DNA of 36,037 nucleotides from a virus. This document shows positions 5,236-12,902 of this stretch, one piece after another (position 1 is the stretch's first letter; every line of letters starts with the position of its first letter). Below the pieces are notes generated by a model. The model had not been told where the DNA came from. It searched no databases and was given only the letters and a program-made list of their open reading frames with translations. The stretch covers positions 1 to 36,037 of the IMG/VR virus record IMGVR_UViG_3300031963_000469, one strand, 5' to 3'. The position numbers were made by a program, and so were the translations under genes.

Positions 5236-6126
5236 TTAGGCCGCTAGTGCTTCGCTGATTTCACCGTGTTCATCAGCACTGGTAGCTGTCAGATAGTCCA
5301 TTGCTTGCTGTGCTTTTGCACTTGCTGAGAGAATGAATTTTTTATCATTCCGCAAGGCTTGTAACCAATTGCCAATATATCCGGCATGCCGCAAATCCCC
5401 GTCGATACCGCATTTTGCGCAAAGCATGGCAGCACCTAATTCTGCTACTAACTCCTCGAAAGCATAATTCTCGCTTCCGAATCGTGCAGGCGTTATACGT
5501 TTCAATCTGGAATCGTGGCCTGAAGCATGCACTGATTCGTGTAGCAGAGTAGCGTAATAGTTCTCTCTGGAATCAAATGCTGCCATCGGTGGCATCACAA
5601 TTGCATCGGTACTAGGTCTAAAGTAAGCGCTGTCACCGGCATGCGTTAATCCACCGGCTAGATTCAATCGGGAAACAATGTCATCAGCGGCAGAGCAAGC
5701 ATTCCAGTCAACGCTTGGCGGCTCTGGAATTGTTGGCAAGGTTAAACCTTCGCATTGTTCAATGTTGAAAACAAAATAATGTTTGATGAAAGCATACGCA
5801 CTGGTAATTGATTCACCCTTATCGCCGATTGTTTCTTTCCGATGCACATTCCAGTAAACAACGGGAATACCTTTTTGCTCAGCCTTCACACTGCCGCCAA
5901 GCATTTGCGCTTGTTTGAAGGTTACAAAGTACGGCATGGCAAAAGGCTGCATACCAAGCCAAAAGTGATTGATCCCGCGATAAACAGTGCCAGAAGCCGG
6001 ATTGAATGGCATGCCTTCGCCTGGTAAACCCTTCAATGTTCGCCAAGGCTTTACCCATGGTGTCGCCCCTTTTTCCAATTCGGAAATGATTCTGTCAGTG
6101 ATTAATTGTGCAATATCGGTTTTCAT
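5236..6126 (-). CDS. ardC: ArdC-like antirestriction protein (ssDNA-binding domain plus zinc metallopeptidase)
   Basis: The 296-residue protein starts like ArdC (DUF1738-type) proteins: a Leu-rich helix with IISELEKGATPWVKPW, then the NPASGTVYRGIN segment typical of the N-terminal single-strand-binding domain. The C-terminal half is a zincin-like peptidase with HESVHASGH (about residue 193 onward) and a downstream EELVAELGAAML helix holding the third ligand. Plasmid ArdC proteins protect incoming DNA from restriction enzymes. The start has the AAGGGGCTACAA Shine-Dalgarno and a TATAAT promoter upstream. The first gene of a five-gene leftward operon, it is probably expressed soon after DNA entry. 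A role in replication, through ssDNA binding, is an alternative. Confidence 0.88.
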   Translation of the reverse strand: MKTDIAQLITDRIISELEKGATPWVKPWRTLKGLPGEGMPFNPASGTVYRGINHFWLGMQPFAMPYFVTFKQAQMLGGSVKAEQKGIPVVYWNVHRKETIGDKGESITSAYAFIKHYFVFNIEQCEGLTLPTIPEPPSVDWNACSAADDIVSRLNLAGGLTHAGDSAYFRPSTDAIVMPPMAAFDSRENYYATLLHESVHASGHDSRLKRITPARFGSENYAFEELVAELGAAMLCAKCGIDGDLRHAGYIGNWLQALRNDKKFILSASAKAQQAMDYLTATSADEHGEISEALAA

Positions 6127-6173
6127 TTGTAGCCCCTTAGAGTGTTAGGAATAGTGCTAGTGCACTGGTACTA

Positions 6174-6201
6174 ATTATAGTGAGTGTGCATATTAACTCA
6201 A
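6174..6201 (-). promoter_or_regulatory. Sigma70 promoter of the leftward ArdC operon
   Basis: On the minus strand a perfect -10 TATAAT (6179-6174) lies 16 bases from TTGAGT (6201-6196), a 4/6 match to -35. It points at the ArdC gene. An inverted repeat AGTGC-TAGT-GCACT at 6152-6165 lies just downstream and could be an operator. Confidence 0.65.
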
Positions 6202-6560
6202 GGGGTATCTATATATATATAGGCATATATTTTTATATCGGTTTGTATGTAGGGATATATGTAATCTATTAGGGATTGTCGAATGGGTAATAACGCATAT
6301 ATTGTCAATTCTCGCGCCCCTGTAGATTTAACAATTGGTATAGGGACATTGTCACAGGGGCAATATTGTCTATTGCATAAGTGCAAAATGGTTAATCAAT
6401 GCCAAGTGGATAACATGGGCTGATGACAAAAGGGTAAGGTCATTATTTGCTTGGCAAGGTTATCAATTGGCTATGCTTGTCGCATTGGCAATGGGTTGTC
6501 AATCGGACATCGGGTTGTCGTTTTTATATGGTTATCGAATTGGACACGACCCCTTGGAGT
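6202..6560. other. AT-rich intergenic control region with repeated ATTGTC motifs
   Basis: I see no convincing gene here. The left part is a TATATA-rich tract. ATTGTC occurs at 6275, 6301, 6348 and 6365, with GTTGTC at 6495 and 6514. A 7-bp inverted repeat, CCCCTGT (6317-6323) and ACAGGGG (6354-6360), lies among them, and one near-match to a DnaA box is at 6405-6413. These features suggest protein binding sites but no specific regulator. Confidence 0.45.
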
Positions 6561-6631
6561 TGCGCGCCCTATTCCCTTCCCCGCCCCAAGGAAAAATTGA
6601 TTTCCTGTATGCTTGGATTGCGTAGGTGCTG

Positions 6632-6742
6632 TAGAAGGTTTTTGACGATTTCCTTCTAACCCGGCTGTACCTATGCTGTCGGTGCTTTGATGAATGTGAG
6701 ACGTCGAGGATAGACGCCGACTGACAGCCCGGAAAGACGGGC
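6632..6742. ncRNA. Candidate structured RNA (strand undecided)
   Basis: Several perfect helices are packed into 111 bases. TAGAAGG (6632-6638) pairs with CCTTCTA (6652-6658). A nested arm follows: GGCTGT (6663-6668) with ACAGCC (6724-6729), GTCGG (6678-6682) with CCGAC (6717-6721), and CGTC (6702-6705) with GACG (6713-6716). A further helix, GCCCG (6727-6731) with CGGGC (6738-6742), overlaps ACAGCC, so the two are mutually exclusive. The segment is GC-richer than the AT-rich stretch to its left and has no clear gene. It could be a small RNA or a switch-like leader. No promoter or U tract fixes the strand. Confidence 0.45.
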
Positions 6743-6755
6743 ATCCTTCCTTAAT

Positions 6756-6791
6756 GTGTGCATTCGCACACCTACTTAATTGTGCTATAGT
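6756..6791 (+). promoter_or_regulatory. Rightward promoter with palindromic operator over the -35
   Basis: TTCGCA (6763-6768, 4/6 match to -35) and TATAGT (6786-6791) are 17 bases apart and point at the rightward operon. A perfect palindrome, GTGTGC-ATTC-GCACAC (6756-6771), covers the -35, a typical repressor site. The small helix-turn-helix gene at 7043 is a natural candidate repressor. Confidence 0.6.
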
Positions 6792-6792
6792 G

Positions 6793-6820
6793 TTCACACC
6801 TTAGATTGTGGAGGTGTGAA
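6793..6820 (+). promoter_or_regulatory. Inverted repeat over the transcription start and ribosome site
   Basis: TTCACACC (6793-6800) and GGTGTGAA (6813-6820) are perfect 8-bp arms with a 12-base spacer. The right arm contains the Shine-Dalgarno GAGGTG and reaches the A of the start codon. The expected transcript start lies inside the left arm, so an operator is more likely than an RNA hairpin. Confidence 0.5.
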
Positions 6821-7032
6821 TGTACGAAATAACAAACTCAGTGCCGATGCCGGAAGGAAAGGTGCGGCACAGTTACCCGTATGAGGATTTGCAGGTGGGT
6901 GAGAGTTTCCATGTGCCGGGTGGGAATATGAATGTCTTGTGTAATTACAACCGGATTAGGGGGAAGCGCTTGGACAGGAAGTTTGTGTGCAGGCGTGAGG
7001 GGGATGGTATTCGGGTCTGGCGTATTGATTAA
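6820..7032 (+). CDS. Small conserved phage protein, first gene of the rightward operon
   Basis: The 70-residue basic protein reads MYEITNSVPMPEGKVR, then PYEDLQVGESFHVPGG, and ends in a GDGIRVWRID strand. This small beta-rich family is common in phages of Proteobacteria and has no assigned function, to my knowledge. The start codon is fixed by the Shine-Dalgarno GGAGGTG inside the inverted repeat. As the first rightward gene it is likely expressed early. Confidence 0.75.
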   Translation: MYEITNSVPMPEGKVRHSYPYEDLQVGESFHVPGGNMNVLCNYNRIRGKRLDRKFVCRREGDGIRVWRID

Positions 7033-7042
7033 GGAGAGGGCT

Positions 7043-7297
7043 ATGAAGGAGATGGTGCCGGTGGAGAGTGTTCGGTTAAAGAAGGCGCACCCCGTGTTGG
7101 ATTATTTGAAAGAGAAGCGGTTGGTGAAGAATGATCGGGATTTAGCGCGGGTATTGGATGTGAACCCGCCGCTTTTGTCGAAGATTAGGAATGGGTATTT
7201 GAAGTTTGGTGCCGGAATGATCTTGGCAGTGCATGAGGAGTTTGACATCCCGATTAAAGAGATTAAGGCAATGCTGGCAGCGGTGGAGGAGAAGTGA
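7043..7297 (+). CDS. Small Cro/CI-like helix-turn-helix protein
   Basis: The 84-residue protein contains a helix-turn-helix of XRE/Cro type: DRDLARVLDVNPPLLSKIRNG around residues 31-51, followed by helices (MILAVHEEFDIPIKEIKAML). The ATG at 7043 is chosen over an upstream extension because AAGGAG lies just before it. It may repress the promoter at 6756-6791, whose palindromes are suitable targets. That target is inferred from proximity only. Confidence 0.7.
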   Translation: MKEMVPVESVRLKKAHPVLDYLKEKRLVKNDRDLARVLDVNPPLLSKIRNGYLKFGAGMILAVHEEFDIPIKEIKAMLAAVEEK

Positions 7298-7512
7298 TGG
7301 AAGAGCAACAAGTTAATGGGTTTGATTCATCGGTAGCCGCGCAGGATGCCAAGCTGGTGTACATGGAGCGCGTGTACAAGATGACGCACAGTGAGCTGTT
7401 CCATGAGCTGATGCGGGTGCATACCGAGTCGGCAAAGATGATTATGGAGTTGCAGTCCGAGTTGGAGAGGGTTGCGGCTGGCAACCAAGATGATGTCAAT
7501 GAGCAATCCTAA
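7297..7512 (+). CDS. Hypothetical helical protein
   Basis: About 71 residues, acidic, with a long helix (SELFHELMRVHTESAKMIME onward) that may form a coiled coil. Its ATG overlaps the stop of the helix-turn-helix gene (TGATG), and its 3' end overlaps the next gene by 14 bases. No domain is recognised. Confidence 0.65.
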   Translation: MEEQQVNGFDSSVAAQDAKLVYMERVYKMTHSELFHELMRVHTESAKMIMELQSELERVAAGNQDDVNEQS

Positions 7513-7711
7513 GCCTGTTGACGTTAAGAAGTTGGGAAAGGAGTTGGCGAAGTTTGCGATGGATGGGGGTGATAGCTATTGCTGGCAGTGCATGACGTTG
7601 TGGAAGAAGGCGTCACCGGAGGAGCAGAACTACGCACTGTACAAAGAGGCATTAAAAATACTTTATAAGACAGAGATAGGACAACAATATGCCCGGTTCA
7701 AAGACGTTTGA
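7499..7711 (+). CDS. Hypothetical 70-residue protein
   Basis: The protein starts MSNPKPVDVKKLGKELAK and contains SYCWQCMTLWKKA with a C-x2-C pair, then a helical region. The ATG at 7499 lies inside the end of the preceding gene, and the 3' end overlaps the DUF5672 gene by 23 bases. No known domain is recognised. Coupling suggests expression with its neighbours. Confidence 0.6.
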   Translation: MSNPKPVDVKKLGKELAKFAMDGGDSYCWQCMTLWKKASPEEQNYALYKEALKILYKTEIGQQYARFKDV

Positions 7712-8489
7712 GAATGTGACCGTGGTTGCCATTTATGGCGACGGTCGTGGCGGCACAGCGATTCCCGCAATACGAAGAACAGTAGCAGCACTGCCCGGCT
7801 CCAAGCCTTTGCTGATAACCAACGTCGAGATTGATACGACGTACATGGTGCAGAAACTTATCCAAGCGCCACTGGACTACCAAGGCTATAGCGAGTTCGT
7901 CATGTATAGCCTGCATAACTACATTGATACGGAGTACGCCTTAATCGTGCAGCACGATGGATGGGCGTTGAACGCTGAGAACTGGCGGGATGAATGGTTA
8001 GAGTATGACTATGTGGGTGGGCCAACTCATGCGGCCTTACTGCCTAATGGCGAATACCGACTTCAATACGCATGGCATGGCATGGATAACCCCATCGTCG
8101 TGCAAAACGGTGGCTTTAGTTTGAGAAGCAAACGCTTCTTGGAAGCTCCCTCCAAGTACGGGATCATGCGCCGCCAAATGCCTGACCCCACCATGATGAA
8201 TGAAGACATCCAACTGACCTGTATCCAGCGTCGTTTCATGGAACGCTTGGGGATGAAGTTTGCGCCAGTAGAGTCTGCGAAGTATTTTTCGTTTGAACAC
8301 TTGGGGCCAATGCACGATGGCATGGATATGACCAAGGTGTTTGGACACCACAGCCGGTTTAGACAACTGCTATCCAACGGTGAGATGCTCTGGAAGCTCA
8401 CCAAAGAGCAAATGCGGGAAGTGTACGGAGAGCCACAAGTGTACGACTTGTTTGCCAAACACTACGGGTACACCATCCATGCAGTTTGA
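7689..8489 (+). CDS. DUF5672 protein (putative glycosyltransferase-like)
   Basis: The 266-residue protein has the DUF5672 signatures: a short Rossmann-like start (TVVAIYGDG), a LHNYIDTEYALIVQHDGW segment near residues 75-100, EYDYVGGP, and the GGFSLRSKRFL motif. Proteins of this family lie in sugar-modification clusters and are thought to be glycosyltransferase-like; QHDG sits where other enzymes have a metal-binding DxD. In this genome it directly precedes the terminase gene and overlaps it by 11 bases. It may glycosylate host surface polysaccharide, a virion protein or phage DNA; the sequence does not say which. Confidence 0.82.
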   Translation: MPGSKTFENVTVVAIYGDGRGGTAIPAIRRTVAALPGSKPLLITNVEIDTTYMVQKLIQAPLDYQGYSEFVMYSLHNYIDTEYALIVQHDGWALNAENWRDEWLEYDYVGGPTHAALLPNGEYRLQYAWHGMDNPIVVQNGGFSLRSKRFLEAPSKYGIMRRQMPDPTMMNEDIQLTCIQRRFMERLGMKFAPVESAKYFSFEHLGPMHDGMDMTKVFGHHSRFRQLLSNGEMLWKLTKEQMREVYGEPQVYDLFAKHYGYTIHAV

Positions 8490-10236
8490 TCGCAAGGGTT
8501 TCTACCGCTTCTGTAGCCAGCTACGGATTGAGTCCAAAGAACAAGGGATGATCACACTCGGTGATCAGCTACTTGGCACACAGACCTATGTGATGGACGA
8601 GGTAGCCAGAGGGCTGCAAGATGACATCCACTTCTTTGTGGTGTTGAAAGGACGGCAGCTTGGAATTACTACTATTTCTCTGGCGCTTGATCTTTACTGG
8701 CACTTCATCCACCCCGGTATGCAGGGAACGCTGACAACTGATACCGAAGAAAACCGGGAACAGTTCAGAAGTACGTTAGCCATGTACATGGATGGCCTCC
8801 CAAAGCAGTACAAGATTCCGCTGATGAGTCACAACCGCAATCAGTTGGTGCTGCAAAACCGAAGCCGCATGTTTTATCAGGTGGCAGGTACTCGCGCCAA
8901 AGGTGGATTGGGTCGAGGCAAGGGCATTACCTTCTTGCATGGCACGGAAACGTCTTCATGGGGCGACGAAGAAGGCTTAGCGTCGCTTTTGGCATCCTTG
9001 GCTGAAACCAACCCGCTGCGTTACTACATGTTTGAGAGTACGGCGCGAGGCTTCAACATGTTTCACGACATGTGGACAACTGCCAAACGAGCGAGAACAC
9101 AGAAGGCCATTTTCTGTGGCTGGTGGCGTAACCAACTCTATACCGCTGATCCCAAGTCGGATGTGTACAAGACCTATTGGGATGGCAAGCTGTCGCCTGA
9201 AGAGAAGGAGTGGACGAAGGACATCAGGAAGATGTACAACTTCGAGGTCAACTCTCGGCAGATTGCATGGTGGCGCTGGAAGCTGCATGAAGGTTTGAAG
9301 GACGATGGCCTCATGTATCAGGAATTCCCACCCACAGAGGACTACGCCTTTGTGATGACGGGAAGTAGCTTCTTCTCTACCGCCCGTTGTACCGATGCAA
9401 TGAAGGAAGCTAAGCGATCACCCTTCATTCCTTACCGCTTTAGCATGGGTGCTAACTTCCAAGACACGACGTTAATCCAAAGTACCGAGCGATTAGCGAC
9501 GTTAAAGATTTGGGAAGAGCCAGTCGCCAGCGCGTATTACGTCATTGGCGCTGATCCGGCGTATGGTTCGTCGGATTGGGCAGACCGATTTTGCATTCAG
9601 GTATACCGCTGCTATGCCGATGGCATGGATCAGGTGGCAGAATTTGCCACTTCTGAGCTAAACACCTTTCAGTTTGCGTGGGTGATCTGCTATTTGGCAG
9701 GCGCTTACGGCAATTCGCTGCTGAACTTGGAGGTCAACGGCCCCGGTCAGGCCGTGATTAACGAGATGCGGAACCTAAGAAGGCAGGCCATGTCACTGCC
9801 AGCCTCAGAAGCACGGCATTTGAATGACGTTTTAGGCAACATGCAGCACTATCTGTGGCGCAGGAACGATAGTTTTGGCATATCAAACAGCATTGGATGG
9901 GTGACAACCCACTCTTCCAAGGAACGAATGCTGAATTATCTGAAGGATTACTTCGAGCGCGGCATGATGAACATCTATTCTCAGGAATGTATTGATGAGA
10001 TGAAGGGCATTGTGCGGGATGGCGGCACAATTGCAGCCGCTGGCAGGTCAAAAGATGACCGTGTGATCGCGTCAGCACTGGCTGCTGCTGCATTTGCTGA
10101 GCAATTACAGCCTAGATTGATCGCAAATCGGGTAATGAGAGGCAAAAAAGAGGAAAAAACCGACGAAAATAGCCATAATGGGCAGGTACAAGTGCAAAAA
10201 CAGGTGTCAAACTACCTAAAAGCCTTGGGTTTTTGA
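8479..10236 (+). CDS. terL: Terminase large subunit
   Basis: The 585-residue protein has an N-terminal ATPase with a Walker A-like KGRQLGITT (residues 57-65), an acidic Walker B-like segment ending LHGTE (about 153-157) and a FESTARG coupling motif (185-191). A C-terminal RNase H-like nuclease has D359 in GADPAYG, E418 in NLEVNG and D526/D527 in SKDDRVIAS. It cuts concatemers and pumps DNA into the prohead. ATG 8479 is chosen because the frame upstream overlaps the DUF5672 gene. No cos site or long terminal repeat is visible, and the circular assembly fits headful packaging. Confidence 0.93.
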   Translation: MQFDRKGFYRFCSQLRIESKEQGMITLGDQLLGTQTYVMDEVARGLQDDIHFFVVLKGRQLGITTISLALDLYWHFIHPGMQGTLTTDTEENREQFRSTLAMYMDGLPKQYKIPLMSHNRNQLVLQNRSRMFYQVAGTRAKGGLGRGKGITFLHGTETSSWGDEEGLASLLASLAETNPLRYYMFESTARGFNMFHDMWTTAKRARTQKAIFCGWWRNQLYTADPKSDVYKTYWDGKLSPEEKEWTKDIRKMYNFEVNSRQIAWWRWKLHEGLKDDGLMYQEFPPTEDYAFVMTGSSFFSTARCTDAMKEAKRSPFIPYRFSMGANFQDTTLIQSTERLATLKIWEEPVASAYYVIGADPAYGSSDWADRFCIQVYRCYADGMDQVAEFATSELNTFQFAWVICYLAGAYGNSLLNLEVNGPGQAVINEMRNLRRQAMSLPASEARHLNDVLGNMQHYLWRRNDSFGISNSIGWVTTHSSKERMLNYLKDYFERGMMNIYSQECIDEMKGIVRDGGTIAAAGRSKDDRVIASALAAAAFAEQLQPRLIANRVMRGKKEEKTDENSHNGQVQVQKQVSNYLKALGF

Positions 10237-10625
10237 TGATTACGGTACTTCCAATCGCTGAAATCAAGAAAAGACTGCACAATATGCGCGAAAACAGGCG
10301 CAGAGGCTACTCAATGGCTGCTTTTGCCAAGTTAGCTGGAGTGGACTATCGGAACATGAAAAAGGCCTTTTTTGAGCAAAAAATGCCTGTTTCTGAGACT
10401 ACACAGCGCCGAATTAGCAAGGCTTTGCAGGCTTTGGAAGACGGACAGGCTGGAATGCGCATGGATATTGCCGGAAGAATGATCCTCGACTACCACCCAC
10501 CCAAGGAATTTGGCAAAACCTTGAAGCGTGGGTACACTTTGGAACTGACAAACGGTAAAATCGGCCTGTCTGTTAAACCAATTAACAAGTACGACTATAC
10601 AAAACCACCATTGTTAAAGAAGTGA
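10236..10625 (+). CDS. Putative DNA-binding protein (small terminase candidate)
   Basis: The 129-residue basic protein contains a helix-turn-helix-like region: SMAAFAKLAGVDYRNMKKAF (about residues 24-44), followed by a second helix with TQRRISKALQAL. The C-terminal half is beta-rich. The ATG overlaps the terminase stop (TGATG), so it is translated with it. DNA binding is supported by pattern only. The position suggests a small terminase or packaging regulator, but the usual small subunit precedes the large one. Confidence 0.55.
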   Translation: MITVLPIAEIKKRLHNMRENRRRGYSMAAFAKLAGVDYRNMKKAFFEQKMPVSETTQRRISKALQALEDGQAGMRMDIAGRMILDYHPPKEFGKTLKRGYTLELTNGKIGLSVKPINKYDYTKPPLLKK

Positions 10626-10633
10626 GGGGCTAG

Positions 10634-11050
10634 ATGGCTGTATTACACGACTACAAGTGTCCGGTACATGGATTCTTTGAAGGGTTTGAGGCAAAGTGTC
10701 CGGCAGGGTGTGATGATGTGCAAATGGTATTCTTGCAGCCGGTCGGCATGAAGAGCGATGCGACCCGTCACAATGACAAAACGCTAAATCAGCTTGCATT
10801 GGATTTCAATATGAGCGATATTAAATCAACAAGAGAGGGTGAAGCGCAACCGCCGCGCTATGCCAAGCCAAATAATCCGTTCGCACCCCGGTGGGGATCG
10901 CCTGCGGAGTTGGGCGGCTACAACTTGAATTCGATTGCTGGCGAATCCGTATCAGGTGTTCGGGCGGTGAAGGAATCTGGCGCTAATCTTAGCGGCCCTA
11001 AGATTGGCTCTTATTATGCTGATCACGAAAACTTGACGATACAGAAATGA
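10634..11050 (+). CDS. Hypothetical protein with N-terminal zinc-ribbon-like motif
   Basis: The 138-residue protein starts with KCPVHGFFEGFEAKCPAGC, a CxxHG...CxxxC arrangement like a short zinc knuckle. A disordered-looking middle and a Gly/Asn-rich end follow. It lies between the terminase genes and the portal, and its stop overlaps the portal start. Similar small zinc-knuckle proteins lie next to portal genes in related phages as I recall, with no known role. Confidence 0.7.
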   Translation: MAVLHDYKCPVHGFFEGFEAKCPAGCDDVQMVFLQPVGMKSDATRHNDKTLNQLALDFNMSDIKSTREGEAQPPRYAKPNNPFAPRWGSPAELGGYNLNSIAGESVSGVRAVKESGANLSGPKIGSYYADHENLTIQK

Positions 11051-12693
11051 GAATTCCTGAGAGTCCTGTCGATAGACAAGCGTTCTATGTGGACATCATG
11101 CAAAAGTGCTTGGTGTCACAAGGTGAGCGTCAAGCGCAATACTCCACCCTGCGCTCTTACTATCTCTTCGGTGCAGACCAGAACTCTCCACCCGCACACT
11201 TCAACAAAATCTATCCGCACATTGATCAACTGTCTGCCTTCATGTACTCGGCAGATAGTACGCGCTTCTCTATCAAGATGGGCGCATCAGTGCCAGAGGT
11301 TTTTAAGAAGAAGGTTCCTGCACTTACTTCCGCACTGCATGACTACTGGATGGCAAGTAATGCTGATCAGGTCTTTGGTGCCGCATTAAATTGGTCGTTC
11401 TGCTACAACTCCACCTTTGTCAAACTGATCTGGCGTAATGGCATCCACCCGTACATGGTGGAACCAAGCGTCTTCGGTGTGCTGCGTGAAGACACACCGT
11501 ACACAGACCGCCAAGAGGCAATGGTGCAAGAGTTCTACATGACTAAATCAGAACTCTACTCGCGCCTGTACTCGCATGAGAAACGTGATGAGATTCTAAG
11601 TCGCATTGCGTTGGCTGAACAACAAACCAAGAAGTATCCAGAAGGCGTTGAGCGCCTTGTTACGTCTGCCGTTGATCCTACGATCTACGGTAATGTGCAG
11701 ATGAACTTGGCTGGCAACATGACGTACACACCGCAGATTGCGGAACCAACCGTCAAGATGCGTGAGCTGTGGCTATTTGATGATCACATCAATGATTACA
11801 TTTGCGTCACCATTGCTGATCCAGACATCGTTATTTACGACAGAGCATCAAAGAGTCTGTTCTTGGAAGGTGAACAGCCCTTCATTCAGATTTGCCCGTC
11901 ACCGCAATACGATTACTACTATGGTCAGTCTGAGGTGCAGCGTCTTGTGTTTCTGCAAGAGATGCGTAACAAGCGCACCGGACAGATACTTGAGTTGCTC
12001 GACAAGCAAGTCAATCCTCCCAAGGCATTTATTGGCTTCCAAGGTATCTTGGATGAAAAGATGTTTGCGCTTAATCGTGCCAACGGCATGGTGGCGTCCG
12101 ATATGCCTAACGCCAAGGTAGAAGAATTTACGCCAAACATTCCGAACGACTTGTTCCGCGAGCTTGGTGAGATTGACGCCATGTTTGCTGAAGCCTCTGG
12201 CATTACCAGTGTGCTGTCAGGTCGAGGTGAAACCGGCGTTCGTAGCCAAGGCCATGCGTCGCAACTGGCGCGACTCGGCTCCTCCCGTGCCAAGAAACGT
12301 GCCTTGACCATCGAAGACAGCCTTGAAAAGATGGCAACCATGTACTTGAAAATGATGATGGTGTATGACGATACCAAGTACAAAGATGAGGATGGTAACG
12401 AGTTCATAGCCGCACAGTTTACTAATGACTTTGTTGTGAAAGTGGATGCGCATAGCAATAGTCCAATTTTCATGGAAGATGCGCGAGATTTGGCATTCAG
12501 CCTGTACAATGCTGGCGCAATCAGTAAGTCGGCATTGCTGGAGATGGTTGAGCCACCGATGAAGGATCGCTTGGTCGAAGAGGTCAAAGCGATTGAAGCG
12601 GCGGCAGCGATGCAGCAAATGATGCAAGCACAGAAAGCACCGCAGGCAGCAGAAGCGCAACCTGAACAACCACCATTGAGGGCCGTGCAATGA
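11047..12693 (+). CDS. Portal (head-tail connector) protein
   Basis: The 548-residue protein has portal-like features: a helical N-terminus with YSTLRSYYLFGADQN, the segment HFNKIYPHIDQLSAFMYS typical of podovirus portals, a central beta-rich wing and stem, and a long helical C-terminus with a FTPNIPNDLFRELGEIDAMF crown-like helix. The last 35 residues are Gln/Ala-rich. Portals form the 12-subunit ring through which DNA is packaged. It follows the terminase and precedes the scaffold and capsid genes, the usual order. Confidence 0.88.
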   Translation: MRIPESPVDRQAFYVDIMQKCLVSQGERQAQYSTLRSYYLFGADQNSPPAHFNKIYPHIDQLSAFMYSADSTRFSIKMGASVPEVFKKKVPALTSALHDYWMASNADQVFGAALNWSFCYNSTFVKLIWRNGIHPYMVEPSVFGVLREDTPYTDRQEAMVQEFYMTKSELYSRLYSHEKRDEILSRIALAEQQTKKYPEGVERLVTSAVDPTIYGNVQMNLAGNMTYTPQIAEPTVKMRELWLFDDHINDYICVTIADPDIVIYDRASKSLFLEGEQPFIQICPSPQYDYYYGQSEVQRLVFLQEMRNKRTGQILELLDKQVNPPKAFIGFQGILDEKMFALNRANGMVASDMPNAKVEEFTPNIPNDLFRELGEIDAMFAEASGITSVLSGRGETGVRSQGHASQLARLGSSRAKKRALTIEDSLEKMATMYLKMMMVYDDTKYKDEDGNEFIAAQFTNDFVVKVDAHSNSPIFMEDARDLAFSLYNAGAISKSALLEMVEPPMKDRLVEEVKAIEAAAAMQQMMQAQKAPQAAEAQPEQPPLRAVQ

Positions 12694-12863
12694 ACCAAAA
12701 CTCTGGCGCGATGAATTCTGGATCAATGCTGAAGTCGGGTGATCAACCGCGCATGACACAGCGCGATATTGCCTCTACCCGCCAGCCTCCGTCGATGAGT
12801 TTTAGCCGCAACGCATTTCGTGGTGCAACCCGTAATTCGCCCACCCGTACAACAGGACGATAG
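12690..12863 (+). CDS. 57-residue disordered basic protein
   Basis: The ATG overlaps the portal stop (AATGA) and the frame runs 57 codons. The protein is rich in Ser, Asn, Met, Arg and Gly and is probably disordered. Its start codon coupling to the portal and its position directly before a terminator support it. It resembles the small 61-residue protein at 13396 in composition. Function unknown. Confidence 0.6.
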   Translation: MNQNSGAMNSGSMLKSGDQPRMTQRDIASTRQPPSMSFSRNAFRGATRNSPTRTTGR

Positions 12864-12875
12864 TAAAACCATACA

Positions 12876-12900
12876 GGGCAAACATTTTGCCCCTTTTTTT
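12876..12900 (+). terminator. Rho-independent terminator after the portal genes
   Basis: GGGCAAA (12876-12882) and TTTGCCC (12886-12892) form a perfect stem followed by C and seven T residues. It separates the packaging genes from the capsid genes, which have their own promoter. Confidence 0.88.
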
Positions 12901-12902
12901 AG

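Noticed and set aside
6198-6386. A 62-codon minus-strand frame upstream of the ArdC gene
   Set aside because: It lies in AT-rich promoter DNA with a tandem TATA-like end and no recognisable family or ribosome site.
6471-6797. A 108-codon minus-strand frame in the intergenic region
   Set aside because: It lies over the candidate structured RNA, the promoter and the operators, has no convincing Shine-Dalgarno or family pattern, and other frames of this segment are open as well.
11925-12698. A 257-codon minus-strand frame opposite the portal gene
   Set aside because: It lies entirely opposite the well-supported portal gene and shows only Ser/Ile/Leu-rich shadow composition.
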